A stretch of 47,345 nucleotides of DNA from Rhodobacteraceae bacterium KLH11 (GTDB taxonomy: Bacteria > Pseudomonadota > Alphaproteobacteria > Rhodobacterales > Rhodobacteraceae): positions 1-47,345 of the forward strand of contig DS999531.1 in NCBI GenBank assembly GCA_000158135.1. The letters run 5' to 3'. The notes beneath the pieces are model-generated. The model made no database searches and was not told the origin of the DNA. It was given only the letters and a program-made list of their open reading frames with translations. Below are positions 1-7,436 of the stretch, one piece after another (the stretch's first letter is position 1; the number at the start of each line of letters is the position of its first letter). The position numbers and the translations under genes were made by a program.

Positions 1-341
1 GCCCCAGATACCCGAGCATAGATCACGCCTTTGTTGGTTTGCTGTACTCTGCCATTGTCCTCCTCTGCGCGGGTCTGCGCCCATTTGTTGTTCAACAAGG
101 ATACCAAGTCCGTGGAATCGTGATCCAATGCTTCTTCATCTTCTCCACAGTTTTGCGGGATGGTGTGCAGGTCATAGCCCAGATCGACAAACATCACGAC
201 GATGGACCACAGAGTTTCGATCAGTTCTTGCTGTTGATCCAGCGGCATGTCGCTGTCTTCCAGCTTGGCTGCATAGACTTCCCAGTCTACTGAGAGGCTG
301 GGTCGAATAGGCATATCTTTTTTATCTGGCGGACAGGTCAT
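1..341 (-). CDS. Partial gene: novel N-terminal segment leading into a serine recombinase start
   Basis: This leftward reading frame is open from an ATG at 341 to the window edge, so only the first ~113 residues are visible. The start has a good ribosome site (AAGGAG) just upstream. The first ~100 residues are acidic, with a hydrophobic helix (around LWSIVVMFVDLGYDL), and match nothing I recognise. The last visible residues, VIYARVSG, are the hallmark first beta strand of the resolvase/large serine recombinase catalytic domain, in which the Ser of RVS is the nucleophile. The frame is continuous across the junction, so the product appears to be a recombinase with an unusual N-terminal extension. 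Family knowledge: such enzymes excise or integrate mobile elements. The rest of the gene lies outside, so the call rests on one motif. A LexA-type box lies 72 bp upstream of the start. Confidence 0.6.
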   Translation of the reverse strand, partial: MTCPPDKKDMPIRPSLSVDWEVYAAKLEDSDMPLDQQQELIETLWSIVVMFVDLGYDLHTIPQNCGEDEEALDHDSTDLVSLLNNKWAQTRAEEDNGRVQQTNKGVIYARVSG

Positions 342-412
342 GCGCGCGCTCCTTTCTTCAAATTGTTGGTGATGGGTTCGTCCCACTATGGTCTCGCCAT
401 AGGTTGGAGTGA

Positions 413-427
413 GAACAAATATAGAAC
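413..427. promoter_or_regulatory. Alphaproteobacterial SOS (LexA) box
   Basis: The sequence reads GAAC-N7-GAAC on the plus strand, which is GTTC-N7-GTTC on the minus strand, the established LexA-binding direct repeat of alphaproteobacteria such as Rhodobacter and Caulobacter. It lies 72-86 bp upstream of the leftward recombinase-like ORF starting at 341, a usual promoter position. The spacer is AT-rich. The match is exact; binding is inferred. Confidence 0.65.
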
Positions 428-497
428 ATACAACCACATCATCTTGCCCCGCGCAAGAATAACTCTTCAATTATCCTATGCGCTTAGATGTGACCTT

Positions 498-516
498 ACC
501 GTGGCAGGCCCACGGT
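498..516 (-). terminator. Hairpin between parE and the recombinase promoter
   Basis: ACCGTGG and CCACGGT form a perfect 7-bp stem with a 5-base loop, 52 bp beyond the parE stop codon. No U-run follows on either strand, so it could be a weak terminator or simply an RNA-stabilising structure at the end of the parDE transcript. Confidence 0.3.
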
Positions 517-567
517 GATCTCAGGTGAAAGGAGGGTGAAAACGGGTGATCGGGAGTGCTGAAACGA

Positions 568-864
568 CTACCCGATGGGGTTTTCCGGCCAGTTCTCACG
601 GCCATGACGCACACGCAAAATTCTGACCATCCGGTTATCGTCAACCAGATAGATGATTACATGCGCATGCACCGGATGGATGCGGACGGGTGGCGTGATC
701 TCATCCCGCAAACGTGCCATTTCCGGGTTTTCCGCGATCAGTTCAATCGTTTGGTCGATTTTGTCCTGATAGGTTTCGGCCTGTGCAACACCAAAGTCTT
801 GAACGCCATCAATATAGATTTGGATCAGATCGGCTTCCGCCTTTGCAGAAAGGCGATAGTTCAT
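568..864 (-). CDS. parE: ParE/RelE-family toxin of a type II toxin-antitoxin system
   Basis: The 98-residue protein has the ParE/RelE toxin layout: an N-terminal LSAKAEADL helix, an IYIDGVQDFG segment, a central PEMARLRDEI stretch followed by PPVRIHPVHAHVIIYLVDDN, and a C-terminal RILRVRHGRENW beta strand. Family knowledge: ParE toxins inhibit DNA gyrase, while RelE relatives cut mRNA on the ribosome; this sequence is closer to ParE. Its ATG overlaps the TGA of the upstream antitoxin (ATGA, 861-864), so the pair is translationally coupled with antitoxin first. It sits beside a recombinase-like gene, fitting an accessory island. The target is not provable from sequence. Confidence 0.88.
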   Translation of the reverse strand: MNYRLSAKAEADLIQIYIDGVQDFGVAQAETYQDKIDQTIELIAENPEMARLRDEITPPVRIHPVHAHVIIYLVDDNRMVRILRVRHGRENWPENPIG

Positions 865-1112
865 TCCGATGCCGCAACTCCTGCCTGTTGTCTGGCAATC
901 GCACGGATTTCTGAAAGCGATTTGTTACTGTCTTCGCTGGCCATCGCTTCATCGACCAGACGTTGCATGGCGGCGATCTTGGAAGCACGGTCCTGATCAT
1001 GGCGGATGAGGTCACGCATGTATTCACTGGCGTTGTCGTAGCGCCCAGATTTCATTTGCTGTTCTACCCAATCCCGCATTGGATCGGGGAGGGAAATATT
1101 CATGCTGGCCAT
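861..1112 (-). CDS. parD: ParD-family ribbon-helix-helix antitoxin
   Basis: The 83-residue product starts MASMNISLPDPMRDWVE, the typical ParD/CopG ribbon-helix-helix strand and helix that bind the operon's own promoter. The segment YDNASEYMRDLIRHDQ matches the second helix, and the acidic C-terminal half would wrap the toxin. The start at 1112 is chosen because AGGAGG lies six bases upstream; longer in-frame starts lack a ribosome site. It is coupled to the ParE gene by an ATGA overlap. Autorepression is expected, with the operator in the short gap before the divergent gene at 1177; no clear palindrome was identified there by eye. Confidence 0.88.
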   Translation of the reverse strand: MASMNISLPDPMRDWVEQQMKSGRYDNASEYMRDLIRHDQDRASKIAAMQRLVDEAMASEDSNKSLSEIRAIARQQAGVAASE

Positions 1113-1176
1113 ATCTGGTCCTCCTACGCATAGTATGTCAGAAAATGACAAATATTGCCATAGGAACATAATCCTC

Positions 1177-1896
1177 ATGTCATTTGATCCAAAGAGCAAA
1201 GCGCATAAGGCGAAGCTTTACAAAGCTCTAGTCGCAGCGGCGGAACTGGAAAATGAACCGTTTGATCAGTTCTTACAAACGCCGTTCAGCCCGCCTTGGA
1301 GCCTTGCCGATAACTATCGGCGTAACCTGCAACGGGGAGAATACTCAGCGATACGGGCGAAAGTATTGCACGAATTTCTTCTAAACCGCCATTTCAGCGT
1401 AGCGCATCTGGAAGCGCCAGAGATATTCCCGCAGACGCCAGAGATGCGTTGGCGGGAGATATTGGACGCGCGCGCGACGTCGGATCGCTTGCGGATCGTC
1501 ATAGCCAAATCGCAGTTTGGGATTGTGGAGCGGGAGAGCCAGCTAGAGGTGGCTGATACAACGCTGAAGCTGGGACAACCATTCCTGCTTGAACTCACAA
1601 GCGACATCGATGGCCATGCTGTTGCGCTACAAGGGGTGCGAGGGCAATGGCATCCCATACCGCTTGGGCAGGATGGGGCGTTGTCAGCACCAGTTGTGGC
1701 TGGGAAAAACCTCTTGCCGGGACATCCAGATGGAAGGCCAGACCCTTTGATTGAAGGCCACGATGAAGGCTTGCACGAGTTTGTTTTGATTACGGCGCAA
1801 AAAACGGTTGTTCCAGTCGAAGCCAAGCGACTGGCAATATGGGTAGCGGACAATCCGTGTTCGCTATTTCGTATCTCCGTTCAATTTGTGAAGTGA
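1177..1896 (+). CDS. Hypothetical protein, possible C-terminal DUF4384-like domain
   Basis: This 239-residue soluble protein is not recognised with certainty. The N-terminal half is charged and helical (SKAHKAKLYKALVAAAEL, then YRRNLQRGEYSAIRAKVLHEFL), with no signal peptide or membrane segment. The C-terminal half (around residues 125-235) reads like a beta sandwich with a LKLGQPFLLELTSDIDGHAV strand pair and an ending HEFVLITAQ, a pattern reminiscent of DUF4384 domains; that similarity is from memory and weak. I chose ATG 1177 because AGGA lies upstream at 1162; in-frame starts at 1102 and 1135 would run into parD. It is divergent from parD with a 64-bp gap. It probably belongs to the accessory region. 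Confidence 0.6.
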   Translation: MSFDPKSKAHKAKLYKALVAAAELENEPFDQFLQTPFSPPWSLADNYRRNLQRGEYSAIRAKVLHEFLLNRHFSVAHLEAPEIFPQTPEMRWREILDARATSDRLRIVIAKSQFGIVERESQLEVADTTLKLGQPFLLELTSDIDGHAVALQGVRGQWHPIPLGQDGALSAPVVAGKNLLPGHPDGRPDPLIEGHDEGLHEFVLITAQKTVVPVEAKRLAIWVADNPCSLFRISVQFVK

Positions 1897-2018
1897 CTAC
1901 CGAGAATGGGTTTGAGGGCTTCGTTGCACGGCCACAGCTTGGCCCATTCCTGTGCGCCTTCCAGCCGCTCGCGTTCAGCATTAGTCAGGCGAAGGGAAAA
2001 AGGCGCGGGGCGTGTCAT
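1881..2018 (-). pseudogene. Possible mobC remnant (plasmid mobilisation protein N-terminus)
   Basis: A 45-codon leftward ORF begins MTRPAPFSLRLTNAERERLE, which closely resembles the start of MobC-type relaxosome accessory proteins of Rhodobacteraceae plasmids and integrative elements. The remaining residues do not continue the family pattern, and the ORF stops far short of a usual MobC, so it looks like a truncated or frameshifted remnant. Its start overlaps the stop of the small upstream ORF (ATGA). It converges with the hypothetical gene ending at 1896, overlapping by 16 bases. Reading other frames did not restore the family sequence. Confidence 0.35.
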
Positions 2019-2161
2019 GGGCGCGGTCCCCGCAGTACTTCTGGATGATCCTTTAGAACATCATGCCAACGCTCTAGTTCATTGAATACTTCATCCAAAT
2101 TAGGGGTGTTGTCGTCGTCGAAAGAGTTCGAGGAACCTCTTTCCGACCGCACCAGAACCAT
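2015..2161 (-). CDS. Small acidic ORF upstream of the mobC-like remnant
   Basis: A 48-residue leftward ORF, acidic (a DDD run near residues 15-17, then NLDEVFNELERWHDVLKDHP), ends with a TGA that overlaps the ATG of the MobC-like ORF. TGAGGA lies upstream of its ATG. It is not recognised. The coupling and composition hint at a real gene or the C-terminal part of a decayed one. Confidence 0.3.
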   Translation of the reverse strand: MVLVRSERGSSNSFDDDNTPNLDEVFNELERWHDVLKDHPEVLRGPRP

Positions 2162-2390
2162 CTCCCTGAATCCTCAGAAAATCACACTTTTCTGCCCATT
2201 GGGTTTTAAAAAGGTCACGAAAGACGCCACACGTTTCTGAGTGGTAATTGCGGGGGTCTATGGCTCAGGGCGGCTGACAAACTCGCTAAGACGGAGCGGA
2301 TATTTCACCCACTTGGACGATACCATGACAAGCGGTAGATCCCGGCGGCTGCCAGATCAAGGCAAACCGTATTCAACAGACCATCATGCG
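2162..2390. other. Non-coding junction between accessory region and core
   Basis: No convincing gene is visible. The only leftward reading of note is a 22-codon ORF starting MVSSKWVKYP that stops at once. The stretch probably contains the right edge of the accessory region, but I see no attachment-site repeat. Confidence 0.3.
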
Positions 2391-2813
2391 TTATCCAACC
2401 TGCGCAGAGCGGATACGGTCTGCGTGTTCCGCGATCAGGTCGAAATCCCCCATCTGGCCCGGCGGGCGCATCGAGATGCCCTCATGGCGCGGCAAGACGT
2501 GGAAATGGAGGTGAAAGACCTCCTGCCCGCCTGCGGCTTCGTTGAATTGCTGGATGGTGACGCCATCGGCATCAAAAGCGGCCTTGACCGCTTTGGCCAT
2601 CTTCTGAACGGTCGCGATCACCACTGCCAGTTGTTCTGGCGTGGCATCCAGCACATTGCGGCACGGCGATTTGGGAATGACCAGCACATGCCCGTCCGCG
2701 CGCGGCATGATGTCCATGAAGGCGAGCGTCTCGTCATCTTCATACACACGGTTCGAAGGGATTTCGCCCCGCAGGATCTTGGCAAAGATGTTGTCAGAAT
2801 CGTAGTCGGTCAT
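2391..2813 (-). CDS. HIT (histidine triad) family protein
   Basis: The 140-residue protein has the whole HIT fold: the N-terminal NIFAKILRGEIPSNRVYEDD motif, the DIMPRADGHVLVIPK strand, and the histidine triad HLHFH at residues 101-105 followed by VLPR. Family knowledge: HINT-like proteins hydrolyse AMP-linked phosphoramidates using the middle histidine. The length is standard. It is a single leftward gene, divergent from ctaD. The physiological substrate cannot be read from the sequence. Confidence 0.93.
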   Translation of the reverse strand: MTDYDSDNIFAKILRGEIPSNRVYEDDETLAFMDIMPRADGHVLVIPKSPCRNVLDATPEQLAVVIATVQKMAKAVKAAFDADGVTIQQFNEAAGGQEVFHLHFHVLPRHEGISMRPPGQMGDFDLIAEHADRIRSAQVG

Positions 2814-2985
2814 CTTGGGTCTCCGGGGGTTGGTGCTGATCTATGTTGTGCGGTTGCGCCGCACGCGGGTCAAGCCGTGAATCCTGTCGCAACCGCCAGC
2901 CCTTGAAATTGCGCACTGAATATCCAGATGGTCACGAATCGAGCCTGAAACCGCCCGGTTTGCCGCCGACCCGCGACAATTATTC

Positions 2986-2999
2986 TTGATCCATATCAA
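2986..2999. promoter_or_regulatory. FNR/FnrL-type oxygen-sensing box upstream of ctaD
   Basis: TTGATCCATATCAA is a perfect TTGAT-N4-ATCAA palindrome, the consensus of FNR and FnrL in Rhodobacterales. It is 103 bp upstream of the ctaD start and 173 bp upstream of the HIT gene start. Control of the aa3 oxidase by oxygen status is the natural reading; activation or repression cannot be decided without a mapped transcription start. Confidence 0.7.
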
Positions 3000-3101
3000 A
3001 CTCGACCATTGAAGGTCGCCCCCTCGCATTCTAAAACCAGCAGGAATCCCGTGCATCGGAGAGGTCCGGCTGCGCGGTTGAATTGCAACAGGAGGCACCT
3101 A

Positions 3102-4760
3102 ATGGCAGACGCAGCCATTCATGGTCATGAACATGAGGACGAGCGCACGTTTTTCCAGCGCTGGTTCATGTCGACCAATCACAAGGACATCGGGCTTCTG
3201 TACCTGATCGTCTCGGCACTTGCCGGTTTGATCTCGGTTATGATGACCGTCTATATGCGGCTCGAACTGATGCACCCCGGTGTGCAGTATATGTGCCTCG
3301 AAGGCTTTATGGCCGACCCATGCACCCCGAACGGGCATCTGTGGAACGTGATGATCACCTACCATGGTGTTCTGATGATGTTCTTTGTCGTCATCCCCGC
3401 CCTGTTCGGCGGATTTGGCAACTATTTCATGCCGTTGCAGATCGGTGCGCCGGACATGGCGTTCCCGCGGATGAACAACCTGTCCTTCTGGCTGTACGTC
3501 GCTGGTACCTCGCTGGGTGTGGCCTCGCTGCTCAGCCCCGGTGGCAATGACCAGCTCGGGTCGGGCGTGGGCTGGGTTCTCTACCCGCCGCTGTCCACGA
3601 CCGAGGGCGGCATGTCCATGGACCTTGCGATCTTTGCCGTGCACGTATCGGGCGCCTCCTCGATCCTCGGTGCGATCAACATGATCACCACCTTCCTGAA
3701 CATGCGTGCCCCGGGCATGACCCTGTTCAAGGTGCCGCTGTTCAGCTGGTCGATCTTCGTCACCGCGTGGCTGATTCTGCTGGCGTTGCCGGTTCTGGCG
3801 GGCGCGATCACCATGTTGCTGATGGACCGCAACTTTGGCTTCACCTTCTTTGATCCGGCCGGTGGCGGCGATCCGATCCTGTATCAGCACATCCTGTGGT
3901 TCTTCGGACACCCGGAAGTGTACATCGTGATCCTGCCCGGTTTCGGCATCATCAGCCACGTGATCGCCACCTTCGCGCGCAAGCCGATCTTCGGGTACCT
4001 GCCAATGGTCTGGGCAATCATCGCAATCGGTGTTCTGGGCTTCGTCGTCTGGGCGCACCACATGTACACCGTTGGCATGTCGCTGCGTCAGCAGGCTTAT
4101 TTCATGCTGGCCACGATGGTCATCGCGGTACCAACCGGCGTTAAGGTCTTTTCGTGGATTGCGACCATGTGGGGCGGCTCGATCGAGTTCAAGACGCCAA
4201 TGCTGTTCGCTTTCGGCTTCCTGTTCCTGTTCACCGTTGGCGGTGTGACCGGCGTCGTGCTGTCACAGGCAGGTGTGGACCGCGCCTATCATGACACTTA
4301 CTACGTCGTGGCGCACTTCCACTATGTGATGAGCCTGGGTGCCGTGTTCGCGATCTTTGCGGGTATCTACTTCTACTTCAGCAAGATGACCGGCCGTCAG
4401 TATTCCGAGTTCTGGGGCAAGATCCATTTCTGGATGTTCTTCATCGGCGCCAACCTGACCTTCTTCCCGCAGCACTTCCTGGGCCGTCAGGGCATGCCGC
4501 GCCGTTACATCGACTACCCCGAGGCGTTCGCCCAGTGGAACTTTGTCTCGTCGATTGGTGCGTTCGTATCCTTCGCCTCGTTCCTGCTATTCTTCGGCAT
4601 CGTGATCTACGCCCTGCTGCGTGGCGCGCGCGAAACCCGTCCGAACCCGTGGAACGAATACGCGGATACGCTGGAATGGACCCTGCCCACCCCGCCGCCC
4701 GAGCACACGTTCGAGCAGCTGCCCAAGCAGGAAGATTGGGACAAGGGCCACGCCCACTAA
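3102..4760 (+). CDS. ctaD: Cytochrome c oxidase subunit I, aa3 type
   Basis: The 552-residue protein is the catalytic subunit of the proton-pumping terminal oxidase of the inner membrane. Haem and copper ligands are visible: His88 (ITYH, haem a), the CuB site with His270 and the cross-linked Tyr274 in GHPEVY, His319-His320 in WAHHMYT, and His405 (haem a3) and His407 (haem a) in HFHYV. About twelve hydrophobic segments span the length. ATG 3102 is chosen for its GGAGG eleven bases upstream; the frame is open further up but without conservation. No other oxidase subunits are adjacent; the gene stands alone with its own terminator at 4782-4810. An FNR-type box upstream suggests oxygen control. 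Confidence 0.97.
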   Translation: MADAAIHGHEHEDERTFFQRWFMSTNHKDIGLLYLIVSALAGLISVMMTVYMRLELMHPGVQYMCLEGFMADPCTPNGHLWNVMITYHGVLMMFFVVIPALFGGFGNYFMPLQIGAPDMAFPRMNNLSFWLYVAGTSLGVASLLSPGGNDQLGSGVGWVLYPPLSTTEGGMSMDLAIFAVHVSGASSILGAINMITTFLNMRAPGMTLFKVPLFSWSIFVTAWLILLALPVLAGAITMLLMDRNFGFTFFDPAGGGDPILYQHILWFFGHPEVYIVILPGFGIISHVIATFARKPIFGYLPMVWAIIAIGVLGFVVWAHHMYTVGMSLRQQAYFMLATMVIAVPTGVKVFSWIATMWGGSIEFKTPMLFAFGFLFLFTVGGVTGVVLSQAGVDRAYHDTYYVVAHFHYVMSLGAVFAIFAGIYFYFSKMTGRQYSEFWGKIHFWMFFIGANLTFFPQHFLGRQGMPRRYIDYPEAFAQWNFVSSIGAFVSFASFLLFFGIVIYALLRGARETRPNPWNEYADTLEWTLPTPPPEHTFEQLPKQEDWDKGHAH

Positions 4761-4781
4761 GCTCCCGAAAATCAACTCAGC

Positions 4782-4818
4782 AAAGCCCTGCCTTTTACCG
4801 GCAGGGCTTTTCTTTTTG
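4782..4818 (+). terminator. Rho-independent terminator of ctaD
   Basis: An 11-bp perfect stem (AAAGCCCTGCC / GGCAGGGCTTT) with a 7-base loop lies 22 bp after the ctaD stop and runs into a T-rich tract. Confidence 0.9.
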
Positions 4819-4869
4819 TTGAAGATTGGCGGCATCTCCGCGAACCAGCAGAATTAGTTTTTTTGAGCT

Positions 4870-5364
4870 TCATAAAAACAGAATGTCCGTTGGCTTAGGT
4901 TCAACCCCGGCGCTTGTAAGCATGGCGTGTATCTGCCCTCGATGATGCGTTTGATGATTAAATAGCTGCACAACACAGATCGCTTTGGACACTTCAATCC
5001 GATCCATTGCGTTGAGCGGGTACCAGGCGACGCGACCATTCAGGTCCATATCGCTAAGCCCATTAGCCCATTGTTCAATTTCTGCGTCTCGACGCGCGCG
5101 CTTGTCTTTGAACTTCGACCAATCTGCAGGGCTGAGAAGCGAGTGTGTGATGGTATCCTGCGGACGCTCATTCCCGTTGATGCGCTCAAGCATGAGCTTG
5201 TCTGTCCAATACAGATGGTTCAGCGTCGCGGCTATGGATTCGAAGAATGCGCCCCGATCTAACCAACGTTCGGTATCGGATAACCCGTCGGCCGCAGCAA
5301 CGAGTGACGCGTTTTGCTGGCTGTTGTAGCGTGCGAAATGTCGGCAATAGTTGGCTGAAATCAT
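4870..5364 (-). CDS. DinB-family (DUF664-like) putative metal-dependent protein
   Basis: The 164-residue protein has the DinB four-helix-bundle pattern: an N-terminal YCRHFARYNSQQN helix, the first metal His in LNHLYWTDKLML, and the C-terminal motif LFNHQTHHRGQIHAML that supplies the other two His. Family knowledge: DinB relatives include thiol-dependent enzymes acting with glutathione, mycothiol or bacillithiol, but most members have no known substrate. The gene faces ctaD across its terminator. Nothing nearby hints at a specific role. Confidence 0.88.
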   Translation of the reverse strand: MISANYCRHFARYNSQQNASLVAAADGLSDTERWLDRGAFFESIAATLNHLYWTDKLMLERINGNERPQDTITHSLLSPADWSKFKDKRARRDAEIEQWANGLSDMDLNGRVAWYPLNAMDRIEVSKAICVVQLFNHQTHHRGQIHAMLTSAGVEPKPTDILFL

Positions 5365-5639
5365 CTTTCATCGCCTTTGTACTTTTTGGGAGAGAATTGG
5401 GGAGATTTAGGGCTTTGCAACAGCATTCGGCGCATTGTGCACGGTCACAAACGGTTCACCAAACTGTTGGGCGGGTTTCATAATACCGCATTTCCCTGCT
5501 CGGCATAGCCTTTATCCCTCGGCCCCTTGCATCGTCAAAACAGCGATGGTCAGTCTCAGCTTTTCCACAAAGATCGCCAGCAAGCCAAAAACCTGTTATC
5601 CTGCTTCCGGTTCGTGATCCCGCAAACCGGAGCTTCACA

Positions 5640-6239
5640 ATGCCCGAGATCGATTTCTGGTTCTCAATCGGCAGCACCTACAGCTTTCTGACGATCAATC
5701 GGCTGGATGACTGGTGTGCTGAGCATGATGCCACCGTGAACTGGCGTCCGTTCAACGTGCGCACCGTGATGTCTGAACAGCGCAACATCCCCTTCGCCGG
5801 CAAGCCCGTCAAAACCGCCTATATGTGGCGCGATATCGAGCGGCGGGCGGCCAAGTATCACATCCACGCTACGTTGCCTGCCCCCTACCCGATTTCCGAT
5901 CTTGCACTGACCAACCAGATTGCCCTGCTTGGAATGACCGAGGGCTGGGGCAAGGCCTATACGCAGGTGCTCTATGGTATCTGGTTCGAAGAGGGCGTCG
6001 AAGCGGGTTCCGAGACCGCGATCACCGAAGCCCTGCTTCGCTGCCAGCAGGACCCGCGCCTGATCCTTGCGCGGGCCCGCAGCCCGGACATCACCGCCGC
6101 GCTGGAAACCGAGACCAACGCTGCCATCCAGGCGGGTGTCTTTGGTGCGCCCAGCTTTGTCGTGCGCGGAGAGGTTTTCTGGGGCGATGACCGGCTGGAC
6201 GACGCCCTGTCATGGGCCCGTGTCGGGCACGTGATCTGA
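5640..6239 (+). CDS. 2-hydroxychromene-2-carboxylate isomerase / kappa-class GST family protein
   Basis: The 199-residue protein carries a thioredoxin-like DsbA-type fold: it begins EIDFWFSIGSTYSFLTINRL, where FWFSIGS-YS is the kappa-GST/HCCA isomerase glutathione-binding segment with a Ser instead of a CXXC, and ends with GVFGAPSFVVRGEVFWGDDRL, the cis-Pro and WG-DRL motif of this family. Family knowledge: members isomerise hydroxychromene carboxylates in naphthalene breakdown using glutathione, but many are of unknown substrate. No aromatic catabolism genes are close, so a general glutathione-dependent role is as likely. 275 bp upstream hold no gene. Confidence 0.88.
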   Translation: MPEIDFWFSIGSTYSFLTINRLDDWCAEHDATVNWRPFNVRTVMSEQRNIPFAGKPVKTAYMWRDIERRAAKYHIHATLPAPYPISDLALTNQIALLGMTEGWGKAYTQVLYGIWFEEGVEAGSETAITEALLRCQQDPRLILARARSPDITAALETETNAAIQAGVFGAPSFVVRGEVFWGDDRLDDALSWARVGHVI

Positions 6240-6284
6240 CAGTTTGGGCTTCGACTTTGGCCTTTGCTGCGCTAGATTCCGGCT

Positions 6285-6770
6285 ATGCCTTATCGATGGA
6301 CACAAAACTCGGAAATGGAACAGGAACTGCGCCTTTGGCCGCACAATTCTCTGCCGCCGCGTGGTGCAATGGGGATCGTGCTGGCGGTGTTTCTGTTTGG
6401 TCTGATTCCGCTGTTTGCGGTGCTGGGGTCCGCTTTGCTTTGGGGTCTTCTGCCCTTTCTCCTGCTGACCGTTCTGGGCTTGTGGCTGGCATTTGAAATG
6501 AACTATCGCGCCCGCAGCGTGTTCGAGGTGCTGACACTGGACAAGACGCAGGCGCATCTGGTGCACCATGACCCGCGTCGGGGGGATCAGGAATGGTCCT
6601 GCAACCGCTATTGGGCCCGCCCCGAGATGCATACACACGGCGGCCCCGTGCCCCATTATGTGACACTGGTCGGAGACGGGCGCGAGGTCGAAATCGGCGC
6701 ATTTCTGTCCGAGGATGAACGGATCGCCCTGTTCGACGATCTCACCCGCAGATTGCGCCGGTCCGCCTGA
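6285..6770 (+). CDS. DUF2244 domain membrane protein
   Basis: The 161-residue protein has a short N-terminal tail, two adjacent membrane segments (about residues 28-70, rich in Leu and Phe, with PPRGAM just before), and a soluble C-terminal half with a WSCNRYWARPEM motif and a terminal helix. This matches DUF2244, often annotated near cytochrome oxidase genes in alphaproteobacteria. Function unknown. It is 45 bp after the isomerase gene and likely co-transcribed; its stop codon abuts the stop of the convergent YqeY gene. Confidence 0.85.
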   Translation: MPYRWTQNSEMEQELRLWPHNSLPPRGAMGIVLAVFLFGLIPLFAVLGSALLWGLLPFLLLTVLGLWLAFEMNYRARSVFEVLTLDKTQAHLVHHDPRRGDQEWSCNRYWARPEMHTHGGPVPHYVTLVGDGREVEIGAFLSEDERIALFDDLTRRLRRSA

Positions 6771-7253
6771 TCAGCCGCCGTTAGACGCCGAGCAGAGGTG
6801 ATCCTTGACCATCGGCCCAACCTTGCCGAAATCCATCTGACCGGTATAGCGCGTCTTCAGCTCGCCCATCACCTTGCCCATATCGCGGATCGAACCCGCA
6901 CCAGTGGCCGTGATCGCGGTCTGAATGGCTTTGCTGACCTCGTCCTCGTCCAATTGCTTGGGCAGGAACTCGGCAATGACCGAGACCTCGCGCAGCTCAC
7001 GCTCGGCCAGATCAAGCCGCCCGCCCTCTTCATAGGCGCGCGCGCTTTCCTTGCGCTGCTTGGTCATTTTACCAAGAATTTCAAGAACCTCGGCATCGCC
7101 GCAGCCTTTGGCCTCTTCGCTGTCCGACGCGCGCGAAGCGATATCCCGATCCTTGATCGCTGCATTGATCAGGCGCAGGGTCGAAAGACGCTCGGCGTCC
7201 TTGTCTTTCATTGCTTGCTTCAGGGCGGTGTTCACCCGTGATCGCATATCCAT
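6771..7253 (-). CDS. GatB/YqeY domain protein
   Basis: The 160-residue protein is a stand-alone YqeY, similar to the tail domain of the amidotransferase GatB that recognises tRNA. The N-terminal helix (RSRVNTALKQAMKDKDAERL followed by STLRLINAAIKDRDI) and the C-terminal IRDMGKVMGELK(T)RY segment are typical. The start at 7253 (MDMRSRV) fits family length; a longer frame to 7316 adds unrelated residues. It is divergent from carA, a common arrangement in this order. Its role as a free-standing protein is not established. Confidence 0.92.
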   Translation of the reverse strand: MDMRSRVNTALKQAMKDKDAERLSTLRLINAAIKDRDIASRASDSEEAKGCGDAEVLEILGKMTKQRKESARAYEEGGRLDLAERELREVSVIAEFLPKQLDEDEVSKAIQTAITATGAGSIRDMGKVMGELKTRYTGQMDFGKVGPMVKDHLCSASNGG

Positions 7254-7375
7254 TTGATCTGTCCATCCCCATGGCAAAGGAACCCTGACCTTATCGAAAC
7301 AAAAAGGTGGGCACAACAGGGGGCAACCACCGCTAACCTATTGATTTATAACAATAGCAAAAAAATTGAACAGGC

Positions 7376-7404
7376 TTGACCCAAGCGCCTAACCCCCTTA
7401 GGTA
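7376..7404 (+). promoter_or_regulatory. Candidate carA promoter
   Basis: TTGACC (7376-7381) is followed after 17 bases by TAGGTA (7399-7404), a plausible but weak sigma-70 pair 33 bp before the carA start. An A-rich tract lies just upstream. Confidence 0.35.
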
Positions 7405-7436
7405 TGCGCCCGTTTACCTTGCAGGAGAGTCGCGCC

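Noticed and set aside
2241..2906. Plus-strand ORF of 221 residues across the HIT gene
   Set aside because: It is antisense to the HIT protein, with no recognised motif.
3099..4061. Long leftward ORF (320 residues) antisense to ctaD
   Set aside because: Composition is low-complexity His/Asp/Gln-rich, as expected from reading a GC-rich gene backwards; ctaD on the other strand has all catalytic motifs.
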